64,000 nucleotides of DNA from Sulfuricurvum kujiense DSM 16994 (GCF_000183725.1 NC_014762.1:2294001-2358000), one strand, 5' to 3'; shown: positions 15,664 through 25,038, counted from the stretch's first letter. Notes: generated from the letters alone by a model not told the origin. Translations and numbers: made by a program.

Positions 15664-16543
15664 TTATTCCTCCTTTCGCAAATCGCTCTTTGTAGGAGCA
15701 TTTTTGGCATAGTTCTTCGCTGCACATCCCTTTGGAAAACCCATCGGTTATTGCTTGGGAGCGTTTTGATGTCAGAATTTTACCCAAATTTGTCTCGTTC
15801 AGGTTACCGAGTTCCATAATCCCCTCACTATCCAAACAGCACGGTACGACTCTGCCGTCGGTAAGAATAGCGATTTGCTTGCTCAACCCTTGGCAATAGC
15901 CATGCGAAGAAGTTGGATTCTCAAGATGAGGCCATTCAAAATAACGGTCAAAATGGAGAAGGATTTTGGATGCCAGCCGGGTTGACTGACGCTCGCCGCT
16001 GATGCTTGAAGCAATCATCCCCTCTTCAAGAGAGAAGTGATTTTCGAGAAGCTTGAACAATTTTTCATTAAAAAGCTTCTCACTGTGAACATCATCCAAA
16101 TTCCAAAGGCGAAGATTGATAAAAAAATCTTCGGAATGCGAAAGCTTTTCATCACACAGTGCCAATATGGGTTCCATATACGTTTCAAAGCTTCTGGAGA
16201 CGCTGTTTTTATTAAAACTGTTGAGGGAAATATTCACTTGACGCAAAGCGGGATGAAAAAGTGTCTTGCGCCGAACGGCGTCGAGATAAAATCCGCTGGT
16301 GGTGATCATCACTTTCAAACCGGCATCATAAGCAACATCGAGATACTCTCTCACATTGCTCAATACCATCGGATCGCCCATTACATGAAGGGCTATCTCA
16401 TCGGTGAATTTTTTAAGCTGTTCAACCGCCGTTTGGAAAAAAGCCAGCGGCATTGTCAACGTAGGTTGATTTTTCGGAGGACAAAAACTGCAGGATAAGC
16501 CGCAGATATTGGTGATTTCAACATAGGCACGGCTGAATTTCAT
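15656..16543 (-). CDS. Radical SAM protein with SPASM-like C-terminus
   Basis: 295 aa from the ATG at 16543, which has GGGAT upstream. The frame is open a little further. The radical SAM cluster cysteines are C14, C18 and C21 (CX3CX2C). The C-terminal third has a PCC pair after GRVV and a CX4CX2C group, typical of SPASM or Twitch auxiliary Fe-S clusters. The substrate is unknown. It is divergent from a thioredoxin-like gene only 12 bases away and overlaps corA downstream. Confidence 0.85.
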   Translation of the reverse strand: MKFSRAYVEITNICGLSCSFCPPKNQPTLTMPLAFFQTAVEQLKKFTDEIALHVMGDPMVLSNVREYLDVAYDAGLKVMITTSGFYLDAVRRKTLFHPALRQVNISLNSFNKNSVSRSFETYMEPILALCDEKLSHSEDFFINLRLWNLDDVHSEKLFNEKLFKLLENHFSLEEGMIASSISGERQSTRLASKILLHFDRYFEWPHLENPTSSHGYCQGLSKQIAILTDGRVVPCCLDSEGIMELGNLNETNLGKILTSKRSQAITDGFSKGMCSEELCQKCSYKERFAKGGIND

Positions 16544-16549
16544 TATAAT
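16544..16549 (+). promoter_or_regulatory. -10 box (TATAAT) in the 12-base divergent spacer
   Basis: The sequence ATTATAAT (16542-16549) is self-complementary, so a TATAAT reads on both strands. For the plus-strand thioredoxin-like gene a start about seven bases downstream would fall on its own ATG, suggesting a leaderless mRNA. For the minus strand the box overlaps the start codon and is unlikely to serve. Confidence 0.5.
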
Positions 16550-16555
16550 CCCTTT

Positions 16556-16876
16556 ATGCAAACCTTAGACACCATTAACCAAACACTCAACTCTAACGAT
16601 GCGGTGATGCTCTATTTTAGCGCACCTACCTGCAACGTTTGCCATGCTCTTAAACCCAAACTCGTTGAAGCGATTACTGACCAATTCCCTACGTTTGTCA
16701 TAGAGAGTATCGATATTTCGCAAACGCCCGAAATCGCTTCACATTTTAGCGTTTTCGCGATTCCGACGGTGCTTGTCTTTTTTCAAGGGAGAGAATTTTT
16801 ACGCAAAAGCCGACACATGAGTGTCGGCGAAGTCATCGATTCTATAGAACGTCCCTATAATCTTATGCTTGCGTAA
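16556..16876 (+). CDS. Thioredoxin-like protein
   Basis: 106 aa cytoplasmic thioredoxin-fold protein. The redox pair is C26-N-V-C29, in the sequence SAPTCNVCHALKP, and the cis-proline region AIPTVLVF follows near residue 78. The active site differs from the WCGPC of ordinary thioredoxin. No Shine-Dalgarno precedes the ATG, in line with a leaderless transcript. It converges on the rRNA methyltransferase gene, leaving five bases. Confidence 0.85.
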   Translation: MQTLDTINQTLNSNDAVMLYFSAPTCNVCHALKPKLVEAITDQFPTFVIESIDISQTPEIASHFSVFAIPTVLVFFQGREFLRKSRHMSVGEVIDSIERPYNLMLA

Positions 16877-16881
16877 GTAAA

Positions 16882-17634
16882 CTACGGTAGAAAGCTGACG
16901 ATCCCTGCCGTAACGGCGACATTAAGTGACTCGACTCCCCGATACATCGGTATAGAAACGCTATGAGTCGAAGCTCGCATTACCGCATCGCTCACCCCTT
17001 CGGTCTCATTCCCCAATACAAAAATAGCCCGAGAAGGGATTTTCAAGGTATGGATGTCGTCTTTAGCGTGAGACGAGAGGGTAATAATCGCCGTATCTTT
17101 AATCCCTAAAATTTCAGATAAATCTTCACAATAATAGATCGGGATTTTAAAGAGAGTACCCGCGCTCGCTTTCATCACCAAAGGAGAGAGTTTCGTGCTG
17201 TTGCGACGAGGCAATACGATCCCGTCGATTTTACTCGCCGCAGCGGATCGGACAATCATCCCCAAATTTTGAGGGTTGTTAATCCCATCTAGAGCTAAAA
17301 GGCGAAAAGAGCTCGGTAGATCGGTTGCAATGTTAGAGGCACTGCGGTAGTTTTGGCTAACGACGTCAATCGCAACTCCTTGATCTTGAGCGCTGTTTTT
17401 GGAGATGCGGGAGAGGGATTCTTTGGTGTGGTATTTTATCTCGATACCGCGCATTTCGGCGAGAGCCAAAATCTCTTCGATCGTCTCATCAATCCGGTTG
17501 CTTTTGGAGAGGTGCAGTTTGTGAATCTGTACAGCATCGTCTCGCAGCACTTCGACGGCCACGTTGCGCCCATACAGAGTAATCACTGAATCAAAAAAAC
17601 GTTTCTTCTCTAAATATTCAGGAGAATCGTTCAT
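16882..17634 (-). CDS. TrmH/SpoU family RNA 2'-O-methyltransferase
   Basis: 250 aa SPOUT methyltransferase that puts a methyl group on a ribose 2'-OH of rRNA or tRNA. The knotted C-terminal domain carries the family motifs NNPQNLGMIVRSA, FVLGNETEGVSDAVM and VSIPMYRGVESLNV in order. An N-terminal substrate-binding domain precedes it, as in RlmB. It overlaps the tkt stop by one base (TAATG). A second paralogue is at 30793-31470. Confidence 0.88.
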   Translation of the reverse strand: MNDSPEYLEKKRFFDSVITLYGRNVAVEVLRDDAVQIHKLHLSKSNRIDETIEEILALAEMRGIEIKYHTKESLSRISKNSAQDQGVAIDVVSQNYRSASNIATDLPSSFRLLALDGINNPQNLGMIVRSAAASKIDGIVLPRRNSTKLSPLVMKASAGTLFKIPIYYCEDLSEILGIKDTAIITLSSHAKDDIHTLKIPSRAIFVLGNETEGVSDAVMRASTHSVSIPMYRGVESLNVAVTAGIVSFLP

Positions 17635-19550
17635 TAGATCTTTGCCGCAACGGCTTCCGCGCTAAATCCGAATTTCTCAAACAGTTTATCTGCAGGCGCA
17701 CTCGCCCCGAATCCATCCATCGCCACGACGGTGTCAGCGAATCGGTACCACTCAAGTCCGCGTGCCGCTTCAATCGCAACACGTTTCGTTCCCGGTTTAA
17801 TGATAGAATCAAGATAGCTCTGAGGCTGCTCTAACAACAGATCAAAACACGGCACACTCACAACATTGGCCGCAACTCCGCGTGATGCCAGAAGCTCTGC
17901 CGTCTCGATTGCCAAACCAACCTCAGAACCCGATGCCATCAATGTCACCGTCGCACCCGCTTTATCGACAATCAGATAACCGCCGTTTTCCACATCACCG
18001 TGAACGGCAGAAGGGAGCAACGGAAGATTTTGGCGTGAACAGACGAACGCGGACGGAGAGTGTTTCATGCTGAGTGCTTTTTGCCAGCATTTGACGTTTT
18101 CCGCCCCATCCGCAGGACGATAGACGTAAAAGTTCGGCAGTGCTCTAAACTGGCTCAAATGTTCGATCGGCTGATGGGTAGGTCCGTCTTCACCGACACC
18201 GATACTGTCGTGTGTCCAGATAAAGAAATGCTGAATTCCGCTTAGCGCCGCAATACGGGCCGATGGTTTGAGGTAATCGCTGAATACGAAAAAGGTAGCG
18301 CTAAACGGCATCAGCGGCCCGTACAATGCCATCGCATTTGTAATCGATGCCATTGCATGTTCACGGATACCGAAATGGATATTTTTACCCTTCGGAAAAT
18401 CGCCCATATTAGCAAGTTCGGTTTTATTAGAGGGTCCTAAGTCGGCAGATCCGCCGATAAATCCCGGAATCGCTTTGGCAATCGCATTCAAAATGATCCC
18501 GTTGGTATTACGGGTCGCATCCGCTTTTTCGAACGTCGGCCATTGGATACGAGAGAAGTCCGGATTAAGGAGCTGTTCATACGCCTCATTTTGCTCAACC
18601 AACGGAAGCTCTTTAATGCGGTGATTCCACTCACGCTCCGCCAAATCCCCTTTTTCGATCGCACATCGGAAACGCTCCAATACATCCGCATCGACATGGA
18701 ATGTTTTTTCAGGATCAAACCCTGCGGCTGCTTTAGCCGTTTTGATGACATCGTGACCCAACGGCGCACCGTGAGCATGATGGGAGCCCTCCATTTTACC
18801 GCCCCCTTTGGCGATAACGGTATTGGCGATAATAAGAACCGGACGTTTGATCGTTTTCGCTTGAGTCAACGCACCGTCGATCTCAGCGAAATTATGACCG
18901 TCGATTTCCAAAACTGCCCAGTTTTGAGATTCGAAACGGTCTCTCATATTTTCGCTGAGGCTGAGTTCGGTAGAGCCCTCGATCGTAATACGGTTTGAAT
19001 CGTAGATCAATACCAGATTGTCAAGCCCCATATGTCCGGCAATCGAACACGCTTCGTAGCTGATCCCCTCTTCCAAGTCGCCGTCTCCGCACAGACAGTA
19101 AACATTGTGATCGATCAATTCGGCTGTTTCAGAGTTCACTTTGTTACCGACATACGCCGAAGCCATCGCGAAACCGACCGCATTGGCGATCCCCTGACCC
19201 AAAGGACCTGTTGTGATCTCAACCCCGGCCGTGTGTCCGTATTCCGGATGCCCCGGAGTTTTAGAATCGAGTTGACGGAAGTTTTTAAGATCATCGATCT
19301 CCAGCCCGTATCCCCACAGATAGTAGAGTGAATAGATCAAACCGGTTCCGTGCCCTCCTGAGAACACCAAACGGTCACGATTGAGCCATTTCGAATTTTT
19401 CGGATTATGGTTCATGTGTTCAGAGAGAACGACTGCAATATCCGCCAACCCCATCGGTGCGCCCGGATGCCCTGAATTAGCCTGTTGAACCATATCTGCC
19501 GCTAAAAAGCGGATCGTGTCTGCCATTTTTTGGCGCATTGTATTACTCAT
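17634..19550 (-). CDS. tkt: Transketolase
   Basis: 638 aa thiamine diphosphate enzyme of the non-oxidative pentose phosphate or Calvin pathway, moving two-carbon units between sugar phosphates. The ThDP motif GDGDLEEGISYEA is near residue 155, and the transketolase signature HDSIGVGEDGPTHQP is near residue 455. Full length. It starts four bases after the ispA stop, so the two are cotranscribed. Confidence 0.97.
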   Translation of the reverse strand: MSNTMRQKMADTIRFLAADMVQQANSGHPGAPMGLADIAVVLSEHMNHNPKNSKWLNRDRLVFSGGHGTGLIYSLYYLWGYGLEIDDLKNFRQLDSKTPGHPEYGHTAGVEITTGPLGQGIANAVGFAMASAYVGNKVNSETAELIDHNVYCLCGDGDLEEGISYEACSIAGHMGLDNLVLIYDSNRITIEGSTELSLSENMRDRFESQNWAVLEIDGHNFAEIDGALTQAKTIKRPVLIIANTVIAKGGGKMEGSHHAHGAPLGHDVIKTAKAAAGFDPEKTFHVDADVLERFRCAIEKGDLAEREWNHRIKELPLVEQNEAYEQLLNPDFSRIQWPTFEKADATRNTNGIILNAIAKAIPGFIGGSADLGPSNKTELANMGDFPKGKNIHFGIREHAMASITNAMALYGPLMPFSATFFVFSDYLKPSARIAALSGIQHFFIWTHDSIGVGEDGPTHQPIEHLSQFRALPNFYVYRPADGAENVKCWQKALSMKHSPSAFVCSRQNLPLLPSAVHGDVENGGYLIVDKAGATVTLMASGSEVGLAIETAELLASRGVAANVVSVPCFDLLLEQPQSYLDSIIKPGTKRVAIEAARGLEWYRFADTVVAMDGFGASAPADKLFEKFGFSAEAVAAKI

Positions 19551-19553
19551 CGT

Positions 19554-20402
19554 TTAATCCTTGTGTCGGTTAATGTAGTGGTTAAGTGTTGGTGACAATT
19601 CACGCTGCAAATTCTCATCAAAACTCGTCATTTGGCGGTTGATTTTATCCGCTAAAATATTTGCCTCTTCCATGGCACGCTCAAATCCGAGAAGCGTTAC
19701 AAAACTGTTCTTTGCCTGATCGTTGTTGGTTGTTTTACCCGCTTGGATCTCATTTTGGGTAACGTCTAAAATATCGTCTTGGATTTGAAACAGCAGTCCC
19801 AAATCGATCCCGAAATCGTAAAGCTCTTGAGCCATATCATCACGACCGACGATGAATGCACCCATTTGAAGCGCCGCGGCAATCAGTTTGCCCGTTTTGT
19901 GGATATGAAGCATCTTCACCTGATCGAGTTCTAAACGAAAGTTTTCAAAATGACAATCAATCGCTTGGCCTAAAACCATCCCCTCTGCTCCGCCGTTATG
20001 GGCAAGTGAACGGATCAATTTTACGATAACCCGATCAGCAAACGGAGCATTGGAGAGGACTTCAAAAGCATACGTATTGAGTGCATCTCCCGCCAAAATT
20101 GCGCTCACTTCGTCATACGTTTTGTGCAGCGTCGGAATGCCGCGGCGCAGATCGGCATTGTCCATTGCCGGTAAATCATCGTGAATCAAAGAGTAGGTGT
20201 GAAGGAGTTCAATGGCCAATGCCGCATGATAAGCACTTTGAATCAACAGGGGATTATAGGCTCGTACGACTCCTAAAAGGAGCGCCGGTCGAAACCGTTT
20301 TCCCCCTCCGATAAGCATTTGTCGTAATGAGTTTTCATAATGGGGGTGAAAGCTTGGTGCACTCGGAAGATGTGACCCTAAGAATGTTTCAAACTGCTCC
20401 AT
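19554..20402 (-). CDS. ispA: Polyprenyl (farnesyl/geranyl) diphosphate synthase
   Basis: 282 aa head-to-tail prenyl transferase. The first aspartate-rich motif is HDDLPAMDNADLRRG (around residues 94-108) and the second is QIQDDILD. The six-residue DDxxxxD spacing in the first motif is that of bacterial short-chain (C10-C20) synthases. It provides the precursor for undecaprenyl phosphate and quinones. It lies between panD and tkt. Confidence 0.92.
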   Translation of the reverse strand: MEQFETFLGSHLPSAPSFHPHYENSLRQMLIGGGKRFRPALLLGVVRAYNPLLIQSAYHAALAIELLHTYSLIHDDLPAMDNADLRRGIPTLHKTYDEVSAILAGDALNTYAFEVLSNAPFADRVIVKLIRSLAHNGGAEGMVLGQAIDCHFENFRLELDQVKMLHIHKTGKLIAAALQMGAFIVGRDDMAQELYDFGIDLGLLFQIQDDILDVTQNEIQAGKTTNNDQAKNSFVTLLGFERAMEEANILADKINRQMTSFDENLQRELSPTLNHYINRHKD

Positions 20403-20445
20403 CGTTATCCCACTATTTTTTAGCGAAATAGTAACATGAGGGAGC

Positions 20446-20811
20446 TTATATCTTCTCGATTACATCGGTGATGGCATTCTCATCATCGACTAATACCACG
20501 GTCGGTTTGTAATTTTCTAGTTCGGCATCATTATACGTTGCATAGGCGACGATGATAATCTTGTCCCCTTTGTGCACTTTACGTGCCGCCGCACCGTTTA
20601 GACAGATATCACGCTTGCCTCGTTCACCAAGAATGATGTAGGTTGAAAACCGCTCACCGTTATTAATGTTGAGAATTTCCACTTTTTGACCTACACGCAT
20701 TTTCGAAGCTTCCAATAGCTCTTCATCAACAGTGATCGAGCCGACGTAATTAAGGTTGGCATCGGTGACCGTAGCACGGTGAATTTTACTGTAGAGCATT
20801 TCGATGAGCAT
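20446..20811 (-). CDS. panD: Aspartate 1-decarboxylase precursor
   Basis: 121 aa pyruvoyl enzyme that makes beta-alanine for pantothenate. The self-cleavage site Gly-Ser lies in the segment YVGSIT, giving the catalytic pyruvoyl group. It starts three bases after the stop of the upstream ferredoxin-like gene. A start at the fifth codon ([10 protein letters not shown]) would fit the family equally well. Confidence 0.95.
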   Translation of the reverse strand: MLIEMLYSKIHRATVTDANLNYVGSITVDEELLEASKMRVGQKVEILNINNGERFSTYIILGERGKRDICLNGAAARKVHKGDKIIIVAYATYNDAELENYKPTVVLVDDENAITDVIEKI

Positions 20812-20814
20812 TGT

Positions 20815-21189
20815 TTAGCGTCCCATTTGCTTCATCATGTCTGCAGGGGTGATCGGAGCATCCCAAAGCTCTGCAGGAATCACATACTCTTGTACCACTT
20901 CACCGCCGATAATATGACGATCAATGATCTCATTGATTTTCTCTTTAGTAAGTCCAGCGTACATAACATGACCCGGTTCTACCAGCATAATCGGTCCGAC
21001 ATTACAACGATTCATACATGACGTACGGATCGGCTGTACCGTTGCAATAAGCCCTTTTTGCATCAATGTCTGCGCTAAGTGCTGAAAAATGTCCTGCGTA
21101 TGCGGATTAACACAGCTCGGTTTCGGCATTCCCGGAGGGGAACTTTGTTCGCATTTAAAAATATAAAACGCCGGTTGAGGAAGACCCAT
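20815..21189 (-). CDS. Thioredoxin-like [2Fe-2S] ferredoxin
   Basis: 124 aa protein of the thioredoxin-fold [2Fe-2S] ferredoxin family. The four ligand cysteines are C13, C26, C58 and C62, with the spacing of that family, and the segment SCMNRCNVGPIM is diagnostic. The electron partner is unknown. First gene of the group that includes panD, ispA and tkt, with AAAGGAG before the ATG and a TATAAT box upstream. Confidence 0.87.
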   Translation of the reverse strand: MGLPQPAFYIFKCEQSSPPGMPKPSCVNPHTQDIFQHLAQTLMQKGLIATVQPIRTSCMNRCNVGPIMLVEPGHVMYAGLTKEKINEIIDRHIIGGEVVQEYVIPAELWDAPITPADMMKQMGR

Positions 21190-21239
21190 CGGCTACTCCT
21201 TTGAATTCGGTGGCATGATGCACCTAAAATAATAACGGC

Positions 21240-21245
21240 ATTATA
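21240..21245 (-). promoter_or_regulatory. -10 box of the ferredoxin-panD-ispA-tkt group
   Basis: Minus strand TATAAT preceded by TTTTATTTTGGC, 51 bases upstream of the ferredoxin-like ATG. No -35 hexamer is obvious, but the T-rich run before it fits Campylobacterota promoters. Confidence 0.6.
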
Positions 21246-21315
21246 GCCAAAATAAAATCCTCAAGTTTAAGCTTCCTTATACAGCTGTCCTCTTTAAGGG
21301 GCAATTTAGGGAAGA

Positions 21316-22611
21316 TTAGAGTGTTGCTAAAAGTTCTTTTGCGACAACACGGTCATCAAACGGCAGATGCTGATCGTAAATAATCTGCGACGTTTCATCC
21401 CCTTTGCCCAAAATCAGAACCACTTCATCGCCGCTGCGCTCTTTGAGTGCCTGCGCGATTGCACTGCGGCGATTGACATCCACGACAACATTGCTTTTAT
21501 CTTCAATACCTGCGAGGATATCTTCTATAATCGCATCGGGATCTTCAAAACGCGGATTATCGCTGGTAACGTATACTTTTTTTGCATACGCAACGGCAAC
21601 TTTCCCCATCAAAGGTCGCTTTTTCCGGTCGCGATCGCCCCCTGCACCGAATACGACTAATACTTCCTTCTCTTTAAGAGCATTCAGTACCTGTTCCATC
21701 CCATCAGGAGTATGAGCGAAATCGACAATCACCAGCGGCGATTCGCTGACCACTTCCATCCGCCCGCTGACTCCGCCGAAGTTTTCGACGACATCGGCAA
21801 TTTTTTCTAGGCTCTCATCGGTTACCAAATGGACCGCAGCCATCGCCGCGGTGATATTGTAGAGGTTGAAAAATCCGTGCAATGAAGATACAAACGGAAC
21901 ATGATCCTCAAAGTATTTCAGCACACCGCTTACGCCGTTGTTCAGCGAATAGGCAATGATTTTATAGGTAGCAGGGTTTTCGACTCCGTAGGTAAAAGCG
22001 TTTTTGAAATTAAACTCTGCCTTTCCTTCATCTTTATTGATCAGTTTTTTCGATTCGTCTTGGAAAAAAAGATTTTTGATACGGGTATACTCTTCGATAC
22101 TCTCATGGTAATCGAGATGATCTTGGGTGATATTGGTCAAAATCTTTAGCGCAAATGTAATTCCCGCAATGCGCTCCTGCTCGATCGCATGCGAGCTCAC
22201 TTCCATGACAAAATATTCGCATCCCGATGCGATTGCCTGTGCCATATGGCGGTAGGTATTAAGCACCGTCGGCGTCGTAAGCGTTTTCCCCTCGACGGGC
22301 GCATCATTCATAAAAAATCCGCGTGTCCCCTGCATAGCCGCTTTGTGGCCCAAATCGAGTAAAAGGGAATAAATGGCACTTGCGGTCGTCGTTTTTCCGT
22401 TGGTTCCCGTAATCCCGATAACACGAATGCGGTCAAGTCCAAAAACCTTCCAGCATTCATCCGGAGATATAATCGAATGGGCTCCTCGGGAAACTGCATC
22501 CTCTTTGTATTTCTCGTTTTGTTTGGTCAAAAGGAATGCACATTCATTGCCGCAGTCATTCGAATTTTCGCTTATATAGCGGTACGGCTGGCCTTGAACC
22601 TCAATTTTCAA
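21316..22611 (-). CDS. murE: UDP-MurNAc-tripeptide synthetase (meso-DAP adding)
   Basis: 431 aa Mur ligase that adds the third residue of the peptidoglycan stem peptide in the cytoplasm. The ATP motif GITGTNGKTTT is at residues 66-76 and DNPR at 351-354 selects meso-diaminopimelate. The family is usually about 490 aa. The N-terminal UDP-binding domain is about 40 residues shorter here. It overlaps the end of the TPR gene by 11 bases. Confidence 0.95.
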   Translation of the reverse strand: MKIEVQGQPYRYISENSNDCGNECAFLLTKQNEKYKEDAVSRGAHSIISPDECWKVFGLDRIRVIGITGTNGKTTTASAIYSLLLDLGHKAAMQGTRGFFMNDAPVEGKTLTTPTVLNTYRHMAQAIASGCEYFVMEVSSHAIEQERIAGITFALKILTNITQDHLDYHESIEEYTRIKNLFFQDESKKLINKDEGKAEFNFKNAFTYGVENPATYKIIAYSLNNGVSGVLKYFEDHVPFVSSLHGFFNLYNITAAMAAVHLVTDESLEKIADVVENFGGVSGRMEVVSESPLVIVDFAHTPDGMEQVLNALKEKEVLVVFGAGGDRDRKKRPLMGKVAVAYAKKVYVTSDNPRFEDPDAIIEDILAGIEDKSNVVVDVNRRSAIAQALKERSGDEVVLILGKGDETSQIIYDQHLPFDDRVVAKELLATL

Positions 22612-23194
22612 TGTTCTTTCCTTTGGCTAAGCGACGCAATAAATTACGAAGCTGTCGGTCGTTCGGGTAAACTCCGAGTGCACTTTCAAGATAACTCAGT
22701 GCCATCTCTTGATACCCGTGATCGATTAGATTGTCCAGGAAATCGACAAAATCTTCTTTTTCGGTGATAATGACGCGTGTCGAAAACATGATATTTTCAA
22801 AAATACGATTAAAATCGCTGTCATTCTCGACCAGCTCTTTAAACTCAGTATACATAATACCGTCTTCGTAATCCAAGCGCGATTTAATCGTTTCCTGAAA
22901 AAGCCCAGCTAATTGATCGAGGGTACCGTCCATTGTCTGCAAAATCTCAGAAATTACCGTATCAGCCGTTTCAGTGTCTTCGCTTCGTAAAATAGTATAA
23001 TAATCAAACAACGCCTCTCCGGCACTCTCACCGCTCATTGCCATATCCGAGAGAATAGCTCCGTTATAAGCCTCTTTTGAATCAGGATAATCTTTCAGCA
23101 CCAATGAATAATCACGTAACGCCTCACTGTATTGTCCCGCCAAAAAAAGATCATTTGCTTGTTTGAGGGCTTTGGTCATATTGATAGTTTTCAT
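22601..23194 (-). CDS. TPR-containing protein of unknown function
   Basis: 197 aa acidic, helix-rich cytoplasmic protein without signal peptide. TPR-like units are visible at residues 7-40 (ALKQANDLFLAGQYSEALRDY) and at 155-190 (DHGYQEMALSYLESALGVYPND). It lies between a NifU domain gene and murE. I recall the same three-gene order in Campylobacter jejuni, which I could not check here. Function unknown; an adaptor role is possible from the repeats. Confidence 0.7.
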   Translation of the reverse strand: MKTINMTKALKQANDLFLAGQYSEALRDYSLVLKDYPDSKEAYNGAILSDMAMSGESAGEALFDYYTILRSEDTETADTVISEILQTMDGTLDQLAGLFQETIKSRLDYEDGIMYTEFKELVENDSDFNRIFENIMFSTRVIITEKEDFVDFLDNLIDHGYQEMALSYLESALGVYPNDRQLRNLLRRLAKGKNIEN

Positions 23195-23244
23195 GTTGTT
23201 AATCCCTCCTCTGTATTTTCTAATATCGGCTCAATTCACATTAA

Positions 23245-23529
23245 TTATAATGCATCGATTTGATGTTCCATCCCATGCGGTACGTTAATCACCGTCAATT
23301 CCGGATGAATATCCATCCGAAGCTGACGTTCTACTCCGTATTTTAGCGTATTGCCGCTGCTTGAACATCCAATGCATGCACCTTGTAACTGTACATAAAT
23401 TGTTCCATTTTTTACACCCAAAAACGCTATATCGCCGCCGTCTAATGCCAATGTAGGCCGTATTTTATCAATTACATTCCGCACCGGCTGCATTAATTCT
23501 TCATCACTGAATGGGATCATGGCTATCAT
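23245..23529 (-). CDS. NifU-like C-terminal domain protein (Fe-S scaffold)
   Basis: 94 aa, only the Nfu domain of NifU. The cluster-binding pair is C52 and C55 in GACIGCSSSG, a motif shared with NfuA and NifU C-termini. It probably holds a [4Fe-4S] cluster for transfer. The start could be the first ATG or the one three codons later. A doubled 8-base repeat lies in its promoter region. Confidence 0.9.
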   Translation of the reverse strand: MIAMIPFSDEELMQPVRNVIDKIRPTLALDGGDIAFLGVKNGTIYVQLQGACIGCSSSGNTLKYGVERQLRMDIHPELTVINVPHGMEHQIDAL

Positions 23530-23568
23530 ACCTTTTAAAGCTCAAATATTGCGTTATAGTATAAGAAG

Positions 23569-23587
23569 TGTACTAAACATGTACTAA
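23569..23587 (-). repeat. Tandem direct repeat in the nifU-like promoter region
   Basis: On the plus strand TGTACTAA occurs at 23569-23576 and 23580-23587, a period of 11 bases or one helical turn. On the minus strand the pair sits just upstream of TATACT/TATAAC -10 candidates at about 23552-23563. The spacing suits a regulator binding one face of the DNA. No known box was recognised. Confidence 0.45.
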
Positions 23588-23637
23588 TGCGAAAAGGATA
23601 GTTTTCGAGTGAAGCTCGATTTAAGGGGTTTGGTATT

Positions 23638-23656
23638 GAACTCGTTAAACGAGTTC
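23638..23656 (-). terminator. Hairpin over the rplQ stop codon
   Basis: 7-bp perfect stem GAACTCG/CGAGTTC with the rplQ stop codon in the 5-base loop. A second stem TCGAG/CTCGA follows at 23605-23619. Neither is followed by a U-tract on the minus strand. This marks the end of the alpha operon, but whether it terminates is uncertain. Confidence 0.45.
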
Positions 23657-23995
23657 AATGTACGCCATCGGTGTAGCATCACCGCGACGGATACGAGTTT
23701 TAACGATACGGGTGTAACCACCGTTGCGATCGTTATATTTTGGTGCAACTTCGTTAAGAAGTTGTTTTGTAGCTTCTTTGTTTTGCAATACAGCAAACAC
23801 AGAACGATGTGCGTTTGCATCACCGGCACGTGCAGTTGTAATCAATTTTTCAGCAAATGAACGAAGTTCTTTTGCTTTGATCAACGTAGTTTCAATTTTA
23901 CCGTGTTCAATCAACGCAATGCTAAGGTTAGTCAACAAAGCTTCACGATGTGCGCTTGTTCGGCCTAGCTTGCGGTATCCGTGACGATGTCTCAT
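23645..23995 (-). CDS. rplQ: Ribosomal protein L17
   Basis: 116 aa protein of the 50S subunit around the tunnel exit. The start [21 protein letters not shown] is diagnostic. It is the last gene of the alpha operon after rpoA. Its final codons form a hairpin with the bases after the stop. Confidence 0.97.
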   Translation of the reverse strand: MRHRHGYRKLGRTSAHREALLTNLSIALIEHGKIETTLIKAKELRSFAEKLITTARAGDANAHRSVFAVLQNKEATKQLLNEVAPKYNDRNGGYTRIVKTRIRRGDATPMAYIELV

Positions 23996-24022
23996 GAGAT
24001 ACTTCCTATAATGGTTTAAAGC

Positions 24023-25015
24023 TTATTCAGCTTCGATTTTCTTTTTGATAGCGCTGATAAGATCATCAGCCAAATCTTGCCCTACAGTATAACCGTACTC
24101 AGTGATTTTTTCTAAAATCTCTTCAAACGACTTTTTACCGAGGTTCTTGACCTCTTTCAAATCATTTTGGCTCATCATAACGATCTCGCCGATGTATTTG
24201 ATGTTCGAGCGGTCCAAACAGTTGAAACTGCGCGCGCTCAAACCAAGATCTTCAATGCGGGCACCCAAACGTTTAAGTTCCGGATGCTCATCCCCGCGCT
24301 CAGCTGCGGCAGGAGCTTTGATGCTCACTTCGCTGTTGAATACAGCCATTTGAGCATACATTACTTCCAACGCGTTTTTAAACGCATCGACCGGAGAAAT
24401 TTGTCCGTCAGTAGCAATATTGATTACCACTTTTTCGAAATTCGGGTTGTCTTCAACCAAAACATTTTCGATCGCGTATGTTGCACGGCGTACCGGCGTA
24501 AAATACGCATCCAATGCAATGTATCCATCACCCAAAATATCCCGTACATCTTCGCTCGGAGCATATCCGATACCTTGATGAATTTTAACGCTGAAATTAA
24601 GCGTCGCATCTTCATTCAAAGTCGCCAAAAACGCATTCGGGGTTACCACTTCGACATCATCATTATCCAAATCACTTCCATGAATTTCACAAGGGCCTGC
24701 GAAACTGTAAGTGATCTCTTTCTCTTTAAGGCCGTTTTTTAATTTGAAACGGATCCCCTTGAGGTTAATGATAAAATCCGAAATATCCTCGAGCATACCG
24801 CGCACAGAGTCAAACTCATGCTTAGCACCCTCAATTTTAATACCGATCGGTGCGAATCCGACCGAACTGCTTAGCAAAAAGCGGCGGATCGGATGGGCGA
24901 GTGAAACCGCAAATCCGGTTTCAAACGGATAAGCAATGATGTTTGCTTCATTCGCGCTGATTTGCTCGACGACAAACTCTTTCGGAAGAAGCGGTGATGT
25001 CTTAATTTTTTTCAT
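24023..25015 (-). CDS. rpoA: RNA polymerase subunit alpha
   Basis: 330 aa. The N-terminal assembly domain covers residues 1-230 and the C-terminal domain (residues about 250-315) has the helix-hairpin-helix that contacts UP elements and activators ([23 protein letters not shown]). It lies between rpsD and rplQ in the usual order. Confidence 0.98.
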   Translation of the reverse strand: MKKIKTSPLLPKEFVVEQISANEANIIAYPFETGFAVSLAHPIRRFLLSSSVGFAPIGIKIEGAKHEFDSVRGMLEDISDFIINLKGIRFKLKNGLKEKEITYSFAGPCEIHGSDLDNDDVEVVTPNAFLATLNEDATLNFSVKIHQGIGYAPSEDVRDILGDGYIALDAYFTPVRRATYAIENVLVEDNPNFEKVVINIATDGQISPVDAFKNALEVMYAQMAVFNSEVSIKAPAAAERGDEHPELKRLGARIEDLGLSARSFNCLDRSNIKYIGEIVMMSQNDLKEVKNLGKKSFEEILEKITEYGYTVGQDLADDLISAIKKKIEAE

Positions 25016-25038
25016 GCTGAACGCCCTTTCTTTAATGA

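Noticed and set aside
23584-23829. 81-codon frame overlapping the end of rplQ
   Set aside because: It runs in another frame of rplQ and through hairpin DNA, with no start signal.
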